Part shown: in pieces, positions 10,814 to 20,819 of the stretch
Layout of the letters: each line of letters starts with the position of its first letter
Position numbering within the stretch: position 1 is the first letter of the stretch
Assembly: GCF_009017415.1 (NCBI RefSeq)
Contig: NC_092405.1
Span: forward strand, 4,092,001 to 4,156,000
Origin: Aspergillus flavus
Taxonomy: Eukaryota; Ascomycota; Eurotiomycetes; Eurotiales; Aspergillaceae
DNA: 64,000 bases
Direction: 5' to 3'
Position numbers and translations under genes: made by a program
Notes under the pieces: generated by a model
Database searches by the model: none
The model's input: the letters and a program-made list of their open reading frames with translations, nothing else
What the model was told of the DNA's origin: nothing

Positions 10814-12827
10814 ATGCAGCCAGAACAGCAACCATTCATACCTAACTCGTCTAAGCCGATGAGAAATGATCGAGACAATCTCTTAAGACCGGTGCATTCT
10901 CAGGATGAGCGACCTAAGTCGTCTACTCTATCGGGATCACAACAACAGCGTTCGATAGATACACCGGCGGCACCTTGCTCGCCAAAGCGGCCGTTAGAGC
11001 CCAGGCAGCTCCGGTACAACAAGTGGCAGCTGATGTTTGACCTCCTTAGTGCCATTTCTGCTCTGCCTTTCGTGGCTTTGGCTCTGGTTGCCATGATATT
11101 TAATTCGAGGTCAGTAGACGAACATGACTGGGATGATCTCCAGATCGCAATGAAGACGGTTTGTGCTCTGTATCGAGAAAGTGAATGTTATAGGCATACG
11201 ATCTCATTCTTAATTATAGTCGGTCACAGTCTTTCCTTTGATATATTCCGCCGTAATCGGCCGTGCCATACGGCAGATTGCTAAACAAAATCTCGAACGT
11301 GGATCGACTCTCGGAAGACTTGAGCAGCTTAATAAAAGTACGACGGTGTTCGGTGCCATCTCCACACCGTTAATGCTTAAGTGTTGGAATATCTTGGGCC
11401 TCGTACTCGTGCTTATCTGGCTGATTTCCCCCTTGGGCGGACAGGCGTCACTGTATCTTATCCGTCCACTGACTCTCGAACACGTCGAGCGGCAGGAAGT
11501 TCAATATCTTGACATTAACGGCCTCTCCAAGGCCCCAAACCTATCTTCATTCCCGAGGCTTACAAACGCTTTGGAAGCGATGTTTCTGGCCTGCCTGATC
11601 GCGCCGGTAAGTGTGAAGGAGGCGGATAGTGATGCGTGGGGTAATGTCAAGATACCTTTACTTCGAAGCCTTGTTCGGAATAATACAGCTCAGAGTGAGG
11701 GATGGTTTAAACCCGCAGGCAATAACATCACCTATTCGTCACTTGTCGGAGTGCCCATGTTCGGGATATCATCGAGAGGCAACAGCACCTTTCAACTACA
11801 GACCTCTTACATTGATACAGACTGCTTCGAACTCGGCGAGCCACCTGATGAGCTTGTCTATGAGTATAAGGGCCAGAGCGGCAAGTTCCGAATCTATCCA
11901 GCGGCCCCGTGGAATGCCACCAGATCAGTCAATGCGTCAGTTGCTCCCGACATACATGTGCTTTCGGGGTACGGAAGAGAGGCTACAAATGGCGCTATGA
12001 TAACCTGTCATCTGACAAACGTGTATGTCGAATTAAAGGTGCTTTGTTCTGGATCGAACACCACAGCCCAGTCTCAACGCAGCTGCCGGGTGACAGCCAT
12101 CCGGGAGAGTGTCGAACCACATCAGTCTTCCTCCCTGCCGCCGTTGATGTATCCCGACTTTAACGTTTGGGATACCTTTGCACAGGGTCTAGTCAATGCG
12201 TCTCTATCAGTAAATAGGAAACTCAGTACATACACTGAGGCATATCTTCAAAATATTGACGCAGCGGAAACGATCCCGCTACCAAAATACCTCTTGAAAA
12301 CGCCTTTGCACGACATATCTGATCATCTCACTCAGATCATGAACACGTTTTACTTGGGCAGTATCGCTTTACCCTTTGTTACCTTGGGGCCGAATCTTCC
12401 CTCCGAGGGCAACTACTCCAAGTATTCAGAGGCGTATGAGGCCTTCGACCGCTCCTCGTTAGCCAGTCTAGTAGCCGAAAGAGCCTATCGGGATACAACT
12501 GCTACATACGTTGTGAACTGGGGATGGGCGGTTGTACTTTTACTGGCAAGTCTGGTTCTCATTGGGGCATCTGTTGTGAGCTTTTTGGTAGCACGCCAAA
12601 GCTTGAATCCTGACATCATTGGGTATGCTTCAACTCTGACGCGCGAGGCTCCTTACCTGCCGCTTTCTTCCGCGGCCAGCGCGCTGAGTGGATATGAGCG
12701 GGCAAGGTGGTTGAAAGACGTTCGAATTCGATTTGGCGATGTACAGCCGGAATCTACAGTTGGCAGGTTGGCCATTAGCACGCCTGACTTGGCTGACAGG
12801 TCACGCAAAGGCAGGCTCTACTTTTGA
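10814..12827 (+). CDS. Polytopic membrane protein, paralogue B
   Basis: Two exons (10814-11158 and 11220-12827) encode 650 residues. It mirrors the divergent gene at 8460-10314: a hydrophilic N-terminus, a first helix (LLSAISALPFVALALVAMIF), the block AVIGRAIRQIAKQNLERGSTLGRLEQL, a second helix ending WLISPLGGQ, a large glycosylated loop domain, a last helix (WAVVLLLASLVLIGASVVSFL), then NPDIIGYASTLTREAP, RARWLKDVRIRFGD and the end KGRLYF. The intron sits at the same place as in its partner, just before the AVIGR block, which supports a gene duplication. Function unknown. An outward-facing domain between two membrane anchors is the simplest topology. Confidence 0.82.
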
Positions 12828-13067
12828 CTCTCCTCATTTCTCTGTATTGGTATTGAATAATAAGCACCTTATCAAAGTAAGTATATGTACTGATGTGACC
12901 AAAGCTTCTATCTGGTCTTTTGTCTGCGGGTTTCGTTGGATCCGCCTAACAGGCCATGTTCAACTTGAGTACTTGGTTAGAACTACTAGTATAGAATGGC
13001 AATTCAAATAAAAGAAAGCAGAGAGTCTACACTCGTCACTGAAATTATCAAGGCGAATTTGTACATT

Positions 13068-15130
13068 TTAAAAGTAGTGTGGCATATTCATTGGCTCTAA
13101 CCACACATTCAACATCTCCTCAATCGTAACGTCCTGAAGACCCACCCAAGGAAACCCCGGATCAGGTTGAGGCTCTTCATCGATATTCTTTTCTGAGATC
13201 CCAGTGGTGAAGACTCCCAGTGCACCATTGTTCTCTCCAGCACTATCAGACTCCGCAAGACGGTATTTCTCTTCAAACCATTCAGAAAGGAACCGCAGCC
13301 AATCTTGGTAGAAGAACATCTCATGTTGATCCCACTTCCCACCTTTACACTCCTGATCAAGCGTATTCATGCGCTTGACAGATTTCTGGATTTCATGCCG
13401 CATATCCAATGTCTCTCGCAACCCTCGGACTTGATCGTGATCTCGAACGGATGGTTCCAACGATGCGAGAACAAGTTTGCATGAAGCTGCAATGCTGAAC
13501 CCGGTCATTGTCCATTGGGTGTAACTATATCCCTTTTCAATACCGGGTGGTAGACTGAAGTAAAAGCTCATAAATTGTTTCGCAGCCGCTAGTCCGTGAC
13601 AAAGGGCATCGATTCGCAGGAGGGCCATGGAGTGGTCGATTGACGCGGCTGAAGATGGGTATACATCGAAGAAGATAGTTTGATAGAGATGGATGTCGAA
13701 GGCGTGGGATGAAATGCCTTGAAAAGCTAATCAAGTGTTAAGATTTAGATCTGCAGTACAGATAAGGCTTGGTCAACTCACCATCATGGTCAATAGGGAC
13801 AGGAAGCCGGGCTTTGCAATCTTCAAAATCGCTTTGAAGAGAACGAATCATAACTTCTATATCCGCAGGAGCCTGATTCTCACCGAATCTCCGTGCAACT
13901 AGGGAATCGATTCGTACAAGCATGTGTTGTACTTGAACCTGGCCTAACAGGTATCGATCGGTTGAGAATTCGCATTCCTGCGACAACTTCGCAGCGCATG
14001 ATTCTATGAAGGGTGACCAAGGCATTGTTCCTGTCCGCTGTAGTACTATGGAGTGACTAGTCATGTGAAAAAAGAAAGTAAGCAAGACATAGTCTTTTCA
14101 GGTCTAGACCGAGCTGTACAGGTGGTGAATCGAACTTACCACGCGTCAAGGAGAAAATATCCAACCAAAGCTCGCATTTCCTCGTTTCGCAGGGAAATCG
14201 ATTCTGTCGGAGGATCCGTTTCCGACATGATGTCAATTCTTTGTCTTACTCCTCGCAGTTTGGCTGGGTAATCCAGTCTACAATCGTTGATTATACTTTG
14301 TGCGAGGTGCAGATATCCAGAAAACCGCACTAGATGGAGTTTTTTCTTCGTTCTATCTTCCGTGTTAGCTTTTGTGAATCTAATGAAGAGAGAAATTGTC
14401 TGGAACACACCCAGCTATTGTAACCAGCAATCCCTGTAGTATATCAAAGGGTTGTTGGCGATTGCCTTGCAAGACTTGTCCCCCAAGGTAAGACGTGGAA
14501 ACGTCCTCGAGGGCCAGGTGCAGCGGGACATTTCGAAACGAGGAGACCAACAGAATAGAGAGTAAGAGGAAGGGTTTCTCCGATCTGAGATCCTCGACTG
14601 TGGCATTTCTCGGCAGCTGTACAAATGGGAAATACGTTATGGCATCACGAAAGCTCTCGATCAAACGATTTGCCTCTTCGTGGGTGATCAGCCCGTTCCC
14701 GATCACATCGCACGGATTGTGAGGAGTCGGAGCACAACTTTCACTTTTCGGGGACAGTGACAGTGGCAGCGATGCCTGTTGCGGGTTTGAGTGAGGCTGA
14801 TTGATCTGGCCTAATATTTGATCCACCTTGTCCTCGAGTGCACCTATTCGCCTAGGTTAGACGCGGTCAGCTTGACAGATCGTATCGATACAAGGAGTGG
14901 GGCAGATATACGTCTCCCTCTTCTTAGGAGTGCGAGCTTTTGTTGCGCGGAAATAACAATCTTTGTTCAGACGGAGACACCTTCAAAGCATGTTAGGTTT
15001 ACGTTGCTTAGTAGAAGCGGGATGTCGCATACCGATCGCAGCTTTGGCTAGAGGTGCGCGAGCACCTAATTTTAGCACGCACACAGTTCTCGCAGGTCCT
15101 GACTCGGCCTAGTCTGGTCGGCGCGGACAT
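13068..15130 (-). CDS. Zn2Cys6 fungal transcription factor
   Basis: Six exons: 15033-15130, 14912-14980, 14411-14851, 14140-14352, 13782-14056 and 13068-13726. They encode 584 residues with all phases consistent. The binuclear zinc cluster is split by the first intron: CENCVRAKIRC then CDRCLRLNKDC, with the CX2CX6C spacing in both halves. A basic linker (RATKARTPKKRE) and a short coiled dimerisation helix (RIGALEDKVDQILGQ) follow. The rest is the fungal-specific regulatory domain with short patches such as DCRLDYPAK and LLRIDALCHGLAAAKQF. The start gives MSAPTRLGRVRTC right before the cluster. It is divergent from the RTA1-like gene, and the 357-base gap is packed with CGG half-sites, so local or self-regulation is plausible. 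Confidence 0.9.
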
Positions 15131-15193
15131 AGTAGGCAGCATTTCAGAAATTGGAGCTAAGATGGGGGCTGGACAGGAACAGGAATCCTTAAG

Positions 15194-15306
15194 AGTCCGC
15201 GGACCGGCCCCCAGGCAATTCCCCTCCTAGTCCGTCGGACTCGGAGTTGGCCTGGACTCCGTGTCTTGGCACGGCCCCCATTGTCAGCCCTGGGAAGTAT
15301 ACGGAC
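15194..15306. promoter_or_regulatory. Cluster of CGGACT half-sites (Zn2Cys6-type)
   Basis: Within 113 bases there are the palindrome GTCCGCGGAC (15195-15204), the palindrome AGTCCGTCGGACT (15229-15241), an immediately following CGGAGT (15242-15247) facing ACTCCG (15256-15261), and CGGACT (15301-15306). Zn2Cys6 proteins bind paired CGG triplets, often inverted. The cluster sits between the divergent Zn2Cys6 gene and the RTA1-like gene. Confidence 0.55.
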
Positions 15307-15487
15307 TCACCAATGATAGTCCTCCGTAGGATCGGAGATACAGCATAGCCTCGTGGCTGACGTTCAGGCATCGTTATTCTGTGGGATTGTATAAAGAAGG
15401 TGTGTCTTCGATGCTATGAGGGGAATATCAACCTCAACCCATCTACCTCTTCTCCTCCTCACTATCTCAAATATATCACCACTGAAA

Positions 15488-16535
15488 ATGTCGGACATGA
15501 ACATAGACGACTGCACCTTGGCAACTTGCCCAATTGACTTGGCCTATATCAATTACCAGCCTAACATCCCGGCAAATGTCCTCTTCCTCGTCATCTTCGG
15601 CCTTCTCCTCGCCGCACAAATCACCCTAGGAACATGGTTCCGAACATGGACATACATGGGGGCCATGACCGCGGGGCTCATTCTTGAAATACTGGGATAC
15701 ATCGGACGACTCATGATGCACAGCAACCCATTCGACTTTAATGCATTCCTTCTGTACGTGATCTGTGAGACATACCTCTGAATAAAAGCAAGCTAATCAG
15801 AAACTTGACTTTTAGATACCTCATTTGTCTCACGATTGCCCCGGCCTTCTTCACCGCCGCCATTTACATCTGCCTGGGAAGAATTGTCATCGTCTACGGG
15901 GAGGATATCTCCAGGATTCGCCCGCGTACATACACCATCCTCTTCGTCACTTGCGATATCATCGCTCTAGTCCTACAAGCAGCCGGCGGCGCCATTACCT
16001 CCATCGCAGACTCAGACCAAAAAAGCCTCGGCGATACCGGTGTCAATATCATGATTGCAGGATTGGCTTTCCAGGTCGCCTCGTTGACGCTGTTCATCGT
16101 GCTGGCTTCGGAATTCGCCCTGCGAGTACGCCGCAGCTCAGAAGTTATGAAGAATGCGTCTACAGCATCTGTTCGCAGTGGTTTGAAATGGAAGATGTTC
16201 CTTCTGTGTAAGTGTCACTAAATAATTCGCATTTATCAGCCTATGCTAACCCCATCAAAGGTCTTGCCATTGCCGTTTTAACGATCTTCACTCGCTCGAT
16301 CTTCCGTGTTGCTGAGCTGAAAGGTGGATTTAACAGTCATCTGGCTAATGATGAAATTGCCCTTATGATTCTCGAGAGCACTATGATTGCCATTGCGTGC
16401 ATTTGTATGACCGCCGCTCACCCAGCAGTTGCCATGGGCCGGCGATGGGGGGAACTCTCGGCGAAGTCGCGTCGTGGAGTCGTTTCGTCTAAGATGTCGC
16501 ACGCTTCATCAGAGATAGAGATGATGAATGCTTAA
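15488..16535 (+). CDS. RTA1-like lipid-translocating exporter family protein
   Basis: Three exons, 15488-15753, 15816-16207 and 16261-16535, encode 310 residues with about seven membrane helices. Family hallmarks are visible: the start of TM1 around [19 protein letters not shown], then [50 protein letters not shown] and [19 protein letters not shown]1/RSB1 proteins are fungal seven-helix proteins linked to resistance to sterol-active compounds or to sphingoid-base export. An in-frame ATG at 15416 would add 24 residues. I prefer 15488 because homologues start close to the first Cys-rich segment ([11 protein letters not shown]). It may be controlled by the divergent Zn2Cys6 gene. Confidence 0.9.
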
Positions 16536-17390
16536 AAATATATAGCAAAGACCCTGATGACTCGGAGTGGTCGATTTCAAGAGATTGGGTATTAGACATT
16601 TCAGCGTTTGGATTGGTCTTAGTAATATCAGCGAGTTAGATCTGGAGTTAGATTTTATTTGAGCGATTAAAATTATAGCATTCTTATAATTTATATTCTA
16701 ATCCCTCTAGTAATGCAAAGAGTTGAACCAGCTAGGGTCGGTGGAGTCGTATATTTCCTAGGTTGCCCTTAGGTAGTGGATGATGACCAATGAAGGACCA
16801 AAATCCTGAGGTGTCCGCGGAAAAAATGAATACTCTCGAATTCAAGGCACGGTATTTCTATTATGAACGATAGGCGTGTCTTGCCAGGGGAAAATCATAA
16901 AAAGGCAAAAAGCGCTTTTAGAGTGTTGCTTTAGCTGAAGGCCACGATTCTCGGGACCACCGTGGTTTTTAATCCCTAGGTATGGGCTGTGCTTCCTGTT
17001 CTTGCTCTGCTGTCATGCCAGAAGCATTGGGTTTCATGTTGTTTCTCTGGAGAGAATAGTAGTTGAAGGTGAGCCGATGTGAACGAGATTGCCTAAACTG
17101 ATCTGCTTCAGGGATCTCTGATGGGTTGAAGTAACCCTATATTACCCAATCAGGTAAAGTCTACCTCAGCCAAAGACCCAATCACCTGACCCAATCACAA
17201 AGCTGCACACCCGGCCTACACCGACCACCGTAGGTTTTCTTGCCTCAGATACGAGACTCTGCCTTATCAAAAAGTTAAAAAAACAAAAAAAAGAACTTAC
17301 TCATCACAAACGCATTCATACAAAATTAAATACAAACCTCCAATCCTCACTTTACAAGTCCCACACAAAACAAGAAATTCACAATCCACA
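16536..17390. other. Intergenic, no gene seen
   Basis: 3' flank of the RTA1-like gene and promoter of the next plus-strand gene. It includes an A-rich tract at about 17275-17300 shortly before the start codon. No coding or RNA signal was recognised. Confidence 0.4.
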
Positions 17391-17954
17391 ATGTCCATAA
17401 CCACACCAGAAGACATCCAAACCCGGCGCGAAGAAGACTACGCCCGCTTCAAAAACTACGCCGCCTACACATTCCTCGTCGCATCCCCAATCCTCATTGC
17501 TCTCCCACCCCGGAAGCTCGACCACCTGACTGTGCTCCTCGGCACTGCCTTTGCCTTCTCCGCGAACCATATCACCTACGACCGCACGGGGCGGAGTATC
17601 GTCGACCGCGTGCATTCGAAGATCTCCTCCGGGCGGACGATCGTGCCGTCTGGGTTGCCGAGTGAGCGGGCGCTGGAGATCCAGGCGCGGTTGCGCGCGT
17701 CGAGGGAGAAGCAGTTGCGGGAGGGGGGGTTGACGACGGAGGAGATTGAGAAACTCAGGGCCAGGGAGATGCAGGATAAGGGGGTTATGGAGAGGGTATG
17801 GATGGGTGGGGAGAAGGAGGGGTGGAAGGAGAGGAGGTTGAGGGAGGAGCGGGAGGCGTTGGATGCTGGGAAGGGGTATGGGGATTTGATCAAGGAGCAT
17901 GTTTGGGATGTGTGGACTTGGGGGAAGAAGGATGGGGAGGAGAAGAAAGAGTGA
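17391..17954 (+). CDS. Small conserved fungal membrane protein
   Basis: Single exon, 187 residues. A hydrophobic region at residues 23-65 (AAYTFLVASPILIALPPRK, then VLLGTAFAFSANHITY) could form two helices. It is followed by GRSIVDRV and a long charged, probably coiled C-terminal half rich in Arg, Glu and Lys. Similar short proteins occur throughout Eurotiales, and some are loosely labelled rhomboid-like, but no Ser-His protease motif is visible. Base use changes sharply along the gene: the first half favours C-ending codons, while after about 17640 the coding strand is extremely G-rich. That makes the opposite strand open too (17379-17900), which I treat as a shadow. Function unknown. Confidence 0.75.
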   Translation: MSITTPEDIQTRREEDYARFKNYAAYTFLVASPILIALPPRKLDHLTVLLGTAFAFSANHITYDRTGRSIVDRVHSKISSGRTIVPSGLPSERALEIQARLRASREKQLREGGLTTEEIEKLRAREMQDKGVMERVWMGGEKEGWKERRLREEREALDAGKGYGDLIKEHVWDVWTWGKKDGEEKKE

Positions 17955-18880
17955 GTTCTCTTTTATGGGATAGAAATTGTATAGTATGTGTGTCTGTAAG
18001 CATCTTGGATGGGCGTTTGAGGGTACTTTGTTCAGCTTGGGGAGCGTTGGATAGGGCTTGTTTTGTATACTATGTATATTATGCTTATGCTTGATATGTG
18101 ATGCTGTTCTCCGCTTATTTTTGCTTTATTGATCAGTACGCTGTTGTAGGTGTTAGGGTTGAATGGCTGTGGGAAGGCATACCTGCTACCCAAGCTTGTA
18201 AGGATCGCAAGTCTTTAATGACTTACCTACGTCCATCTTCTAAAGAATCCCTATTAATGATCTCTACGATTCTCCCCGTTGCAGTGAAGGCTAAAGTGTC
18301 TATATTAGTGTTGCTCATATAGCCTTCCATGTATGTTATCAGTAAAAGTATCGGAAAGCAATATAGAACTCCAACAAGGCGATGGAAAATGTAGATTAGC
18401 CCTAAAATCAAACATCAATATCCTAGAGATGAATACGCTGAATATACCATCTACCCCGTTGCCGACAATCCACCTAATAGCTGATATGCCAGGCACATTA
18501 AATAATGGGGACCACGGAACCCTGAGAAGCCCCAGCTCAATGAAAAACCACAGCTCAACGAAAAATCCATCCCCAAACGAACACGCAACCACATCCAAGC
18601 CCAAAACAACATAACCCCTTCACCAGTAACCATCCAACCACCATGCCAAACCCTCCGCCGACCAAACACTAACAAGAACCGGCCACCGAACGCATATACC
18701 ACAATCAAGAAATTAATAACAAACGCCCAAACAACCGGGAGATAGCGCTGTCACTTGGCGTCAATCCCATCCATCTCTATCGACCGATCGATCCCTCCCG
18801 CATGCACCCCCTTAATGATGGTCAATAGGCCGCTCTATTCCAGTTCCTTGATGGCATGAAAGACCGGGTTGGCGTTTCAC
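17955..18880. other. Gene-poor stretch at island edge
   Basis: Short overlapping open frames on both strands show biased, non-protein-like composition. A near-repeat AGCTCAATGAAAAACCACAGCTCAACGAAAA (18535-18565; given in part) reads as two adjacent copies of ~16 bases. No supported gene. Confidence 0.3.
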
Positions 18881-19059
18881 CTACGCCTCATTTGTTAAGG
18901 ATATTGCGGAGATGGTTTTGCGTCATACCCATTCTGATCCTGAGACATCACCGCCGACGATTGATGACGAGTGGGCCTGTCGGTTCTTGGAGGAGAATAA
19001 GGAGCATCTTAAAAGGGGGCGTGGTGTGGTTAGCTTTGTGTGTTTGACTATGGAGTGAT
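18881..19059 (+). pseudogene. Possible pogo/Tc1-type transposase HTH relic
   Basis: One frame reads SFVKDIAEMVLRHTHSD, then PPTIDDEWACRFLEENKEHLK, and stops at 19059. The order of a helical segment, a Pro-containing spacer, a Trp, and RFL-E/K-N resembles the second HTH of pogo-like transposases (typical pattern: W v x R F L x R). The match is short and there is no upstream or downstream catalytic domain, so at best this is a decayed fragment. A chance frame is possible. Confidence 0.3.
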
Positions 19060-19845
19060 TGTGGAGTGATTGTAGGGTTGGACAATTTATGCAGGGGGAG
19101 TGGCTGATGAGGGTTGCTGCTGTAGGAAAGTGCTCCGTTCTTGATGTTTGATATGCAGAGTTGATAAAGTGATGGTGTATCTAAAGCCTGGTTAATTATG
19201 TCTGGATACTGTTATTGCCATCACCGTTGTATGGACTGCATAGACACCGAATTACACAGGCGTGCTCCCTGGGGAAACTAGAAACAGTAATCTGATAATC
19301 ATTGACTTAGTGCTTGAGCTCAAGCCTTCCGTGTGTTTCGTATTTGATAACTGCTCATACAATTTAGCAATGCTTCTTTAGATGCTAGGACAGCTTACGT
19401 AGTTTTACATAGGTGAAAGTAATTGAGTAATTATTATAAGTGACTACTCCTCCGCACTATCATAGACTGCTCTGTCAGATACTTTAAGGAAATTCACGGC
19501 TCGACTATCAATGCCTTCCCATCTTGAATTCCTACAACGCACAGCCTACAACCTACAACCTACAACATCTACAAAGACTCTACAATGTCACTACGTACTC
19601 AGTCAATAAATTGGAGAAAAAACCAAACTCCATTAAAAAATCAAAACTAAAAAAAATCAAAAATAAAACAAAGGAAATTGCTATCCTCCCATTCGGGCCT
19701 TGGAACAAGGGAAACATCCTCGCCACGTCCGTAGACTTAAGTGTACGAGGTAAAAACCTTGAACAGGATGCCATAACATAAGAAACCCTTTTTCCATTTC
19801 CTCCAGCTGACCTTTTTATATAGGCCGCTTTTACCTTTATTAAAT
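19060..19845. other. Intergenic before the palindrome array
   Basis: No gene recognised. Contains the tandem words CCTACAACCTACAAC near 19550 and an A-rich patch at about 19610-19680. Confidence 0.35.
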
Positions 19846-20314
19846 GTAGCCTGTCTATAAAGACAAGGTCTACTTAAACCTCCACTGTAGTCTGCTTTAA
19901 GGGCTAGACTACCTTAACGTCCCCTACAACCTGTCTTTAAAGACAAGGTTGCTTTAAACCTCCACTGTAACCTGCCTTTAAAGGCTAGGTTACTCTTAAC
20001 GTCCCCTTAAATAAATAGTTGCCCGTCTTTAAAGACAAGGTCTACTTTAAAACCTCCCCTGTAGCCTGCTTTAAGGGCTAGACTACTCTAACGTCCCCGG
20101 CAACCTGTCTTTAAAGACAAGGTTGCATAAACAACCCTGCGTAGCCTGCCTTTATAGACAGGTTCTACGCCAACATCCCCAAAATAAAACCCTTTATCCT
20201 CCCCAACCTACCCATACAGAGTAGGTTGTATACCTAGGCGGGACATCCACAGCACGTCTGCCATGGATGCCCCTATAAAAAACATCAACCCAATGACACG
20301 TCTGCCATTGGGTT
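19846..20314. repeat. Array of about eleven imperfect palindromes (hairpins)
   Basis: Palindromic units lie at 19846-19873, 19887-19912, 19927-19951, 19967-19993, about 20018-20045, 20061-20086, 20100-20126, 20139-20170, 20204-20228, 20244-20269 and 20287-20314. Starts are mostly 39-43 bases apart. The odd members of the first eight share the core GTCTTTAAAGAC, while the even members carry GC(C)TTTAA(A)GGC. The outer arms differ between units but remain complementary: GTAGTCT/AGACTAC, CAACCT/AGGTTG, GTAACCT/AGGTTAC, CAACCTAC/GTAGGTTG, CATCCA/TGGATG and AACCCAATG/CATTGGGTT. Many units have one unpaired base on the right arm. Spacers of 12-15 bases alternate between an AAACCTCC type and an AACGTCCCC type. 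The last two units share the loop text CACGTCTGCCAT. No open frame crosses the array, so its role is unknown. Confidence 0.85.
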
Positions 20315-20567
20315 ACCCCTTATCCTCCAATTTCCCTCGATTTATTCCTCCACCTTATACCTCAATGTTTTGTCCGTTGTGTCGATAAGGGAGCCATGTG
20401 GTGAGATTGTTTGATTGAAATGAAATGACTTAAATGACTCGGTAGGTTTATTCGATTCAGCGGACAATGTTTGTTTTCTCACCATGGCTGCCGCTGGCCT
20501 GCCTTAAACATTTTCAAAGAAGTAGAAGTAAATGATTTAACAAAAGAGATGCATGTCCAGCCCGGCC

Positions 20568-20803
20568 GGCTTCCATTGGGGCGCCCTTTAATTCAATGGA
20601 GCCGCCAGCAGTTGGGGTTGCGTTATCCACATAGAAGCATGTTTAAAGCACACTTTTTTCGGTGGTTTTGTTAAATTAATCTGTTTTTGGTTCTTTGATG
20701 TTTTTTTGTAGGCGTTGGGCGGGCGGCAGCCTGGTGTTGGAGGGTTAATTGTCGAGGCCAGGCAGCCCTTATATCGTCAATTAGTGACTTGGGCTACCTG
20801 GCC
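20568..20803. repeat. Two further long hairpins
   Basis: GGCTTCCATTG (20568-20578) faces CAATGGAGCC (20594-20603) with one bulged base. GGCCAGGCAGCCC (20756-20768) faces GGGCTACCTGGCC (20791-20803) with one mismatch. The stretch 20315-20819 holds no supported gene. These hairpins follow the same style as the array just upstream. Confidence 0.7.
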
Positions 20804-20819
20804 TTCCTTTAGAGTCGAT

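Noticed and set aside
17379..17900. 173-codon minus-strand frame
   Set aside because: Antisense to the small membrane protein gene and made mostly of Leu/Pro/Arg from a biased strand. No recognisable feature.
19846..20314. CRISPR array
   Set aside because: The repeats are divergent palindromes with short, recurring spacers, and the genome is fungal. Spacers are not unique and repeats are not identical.
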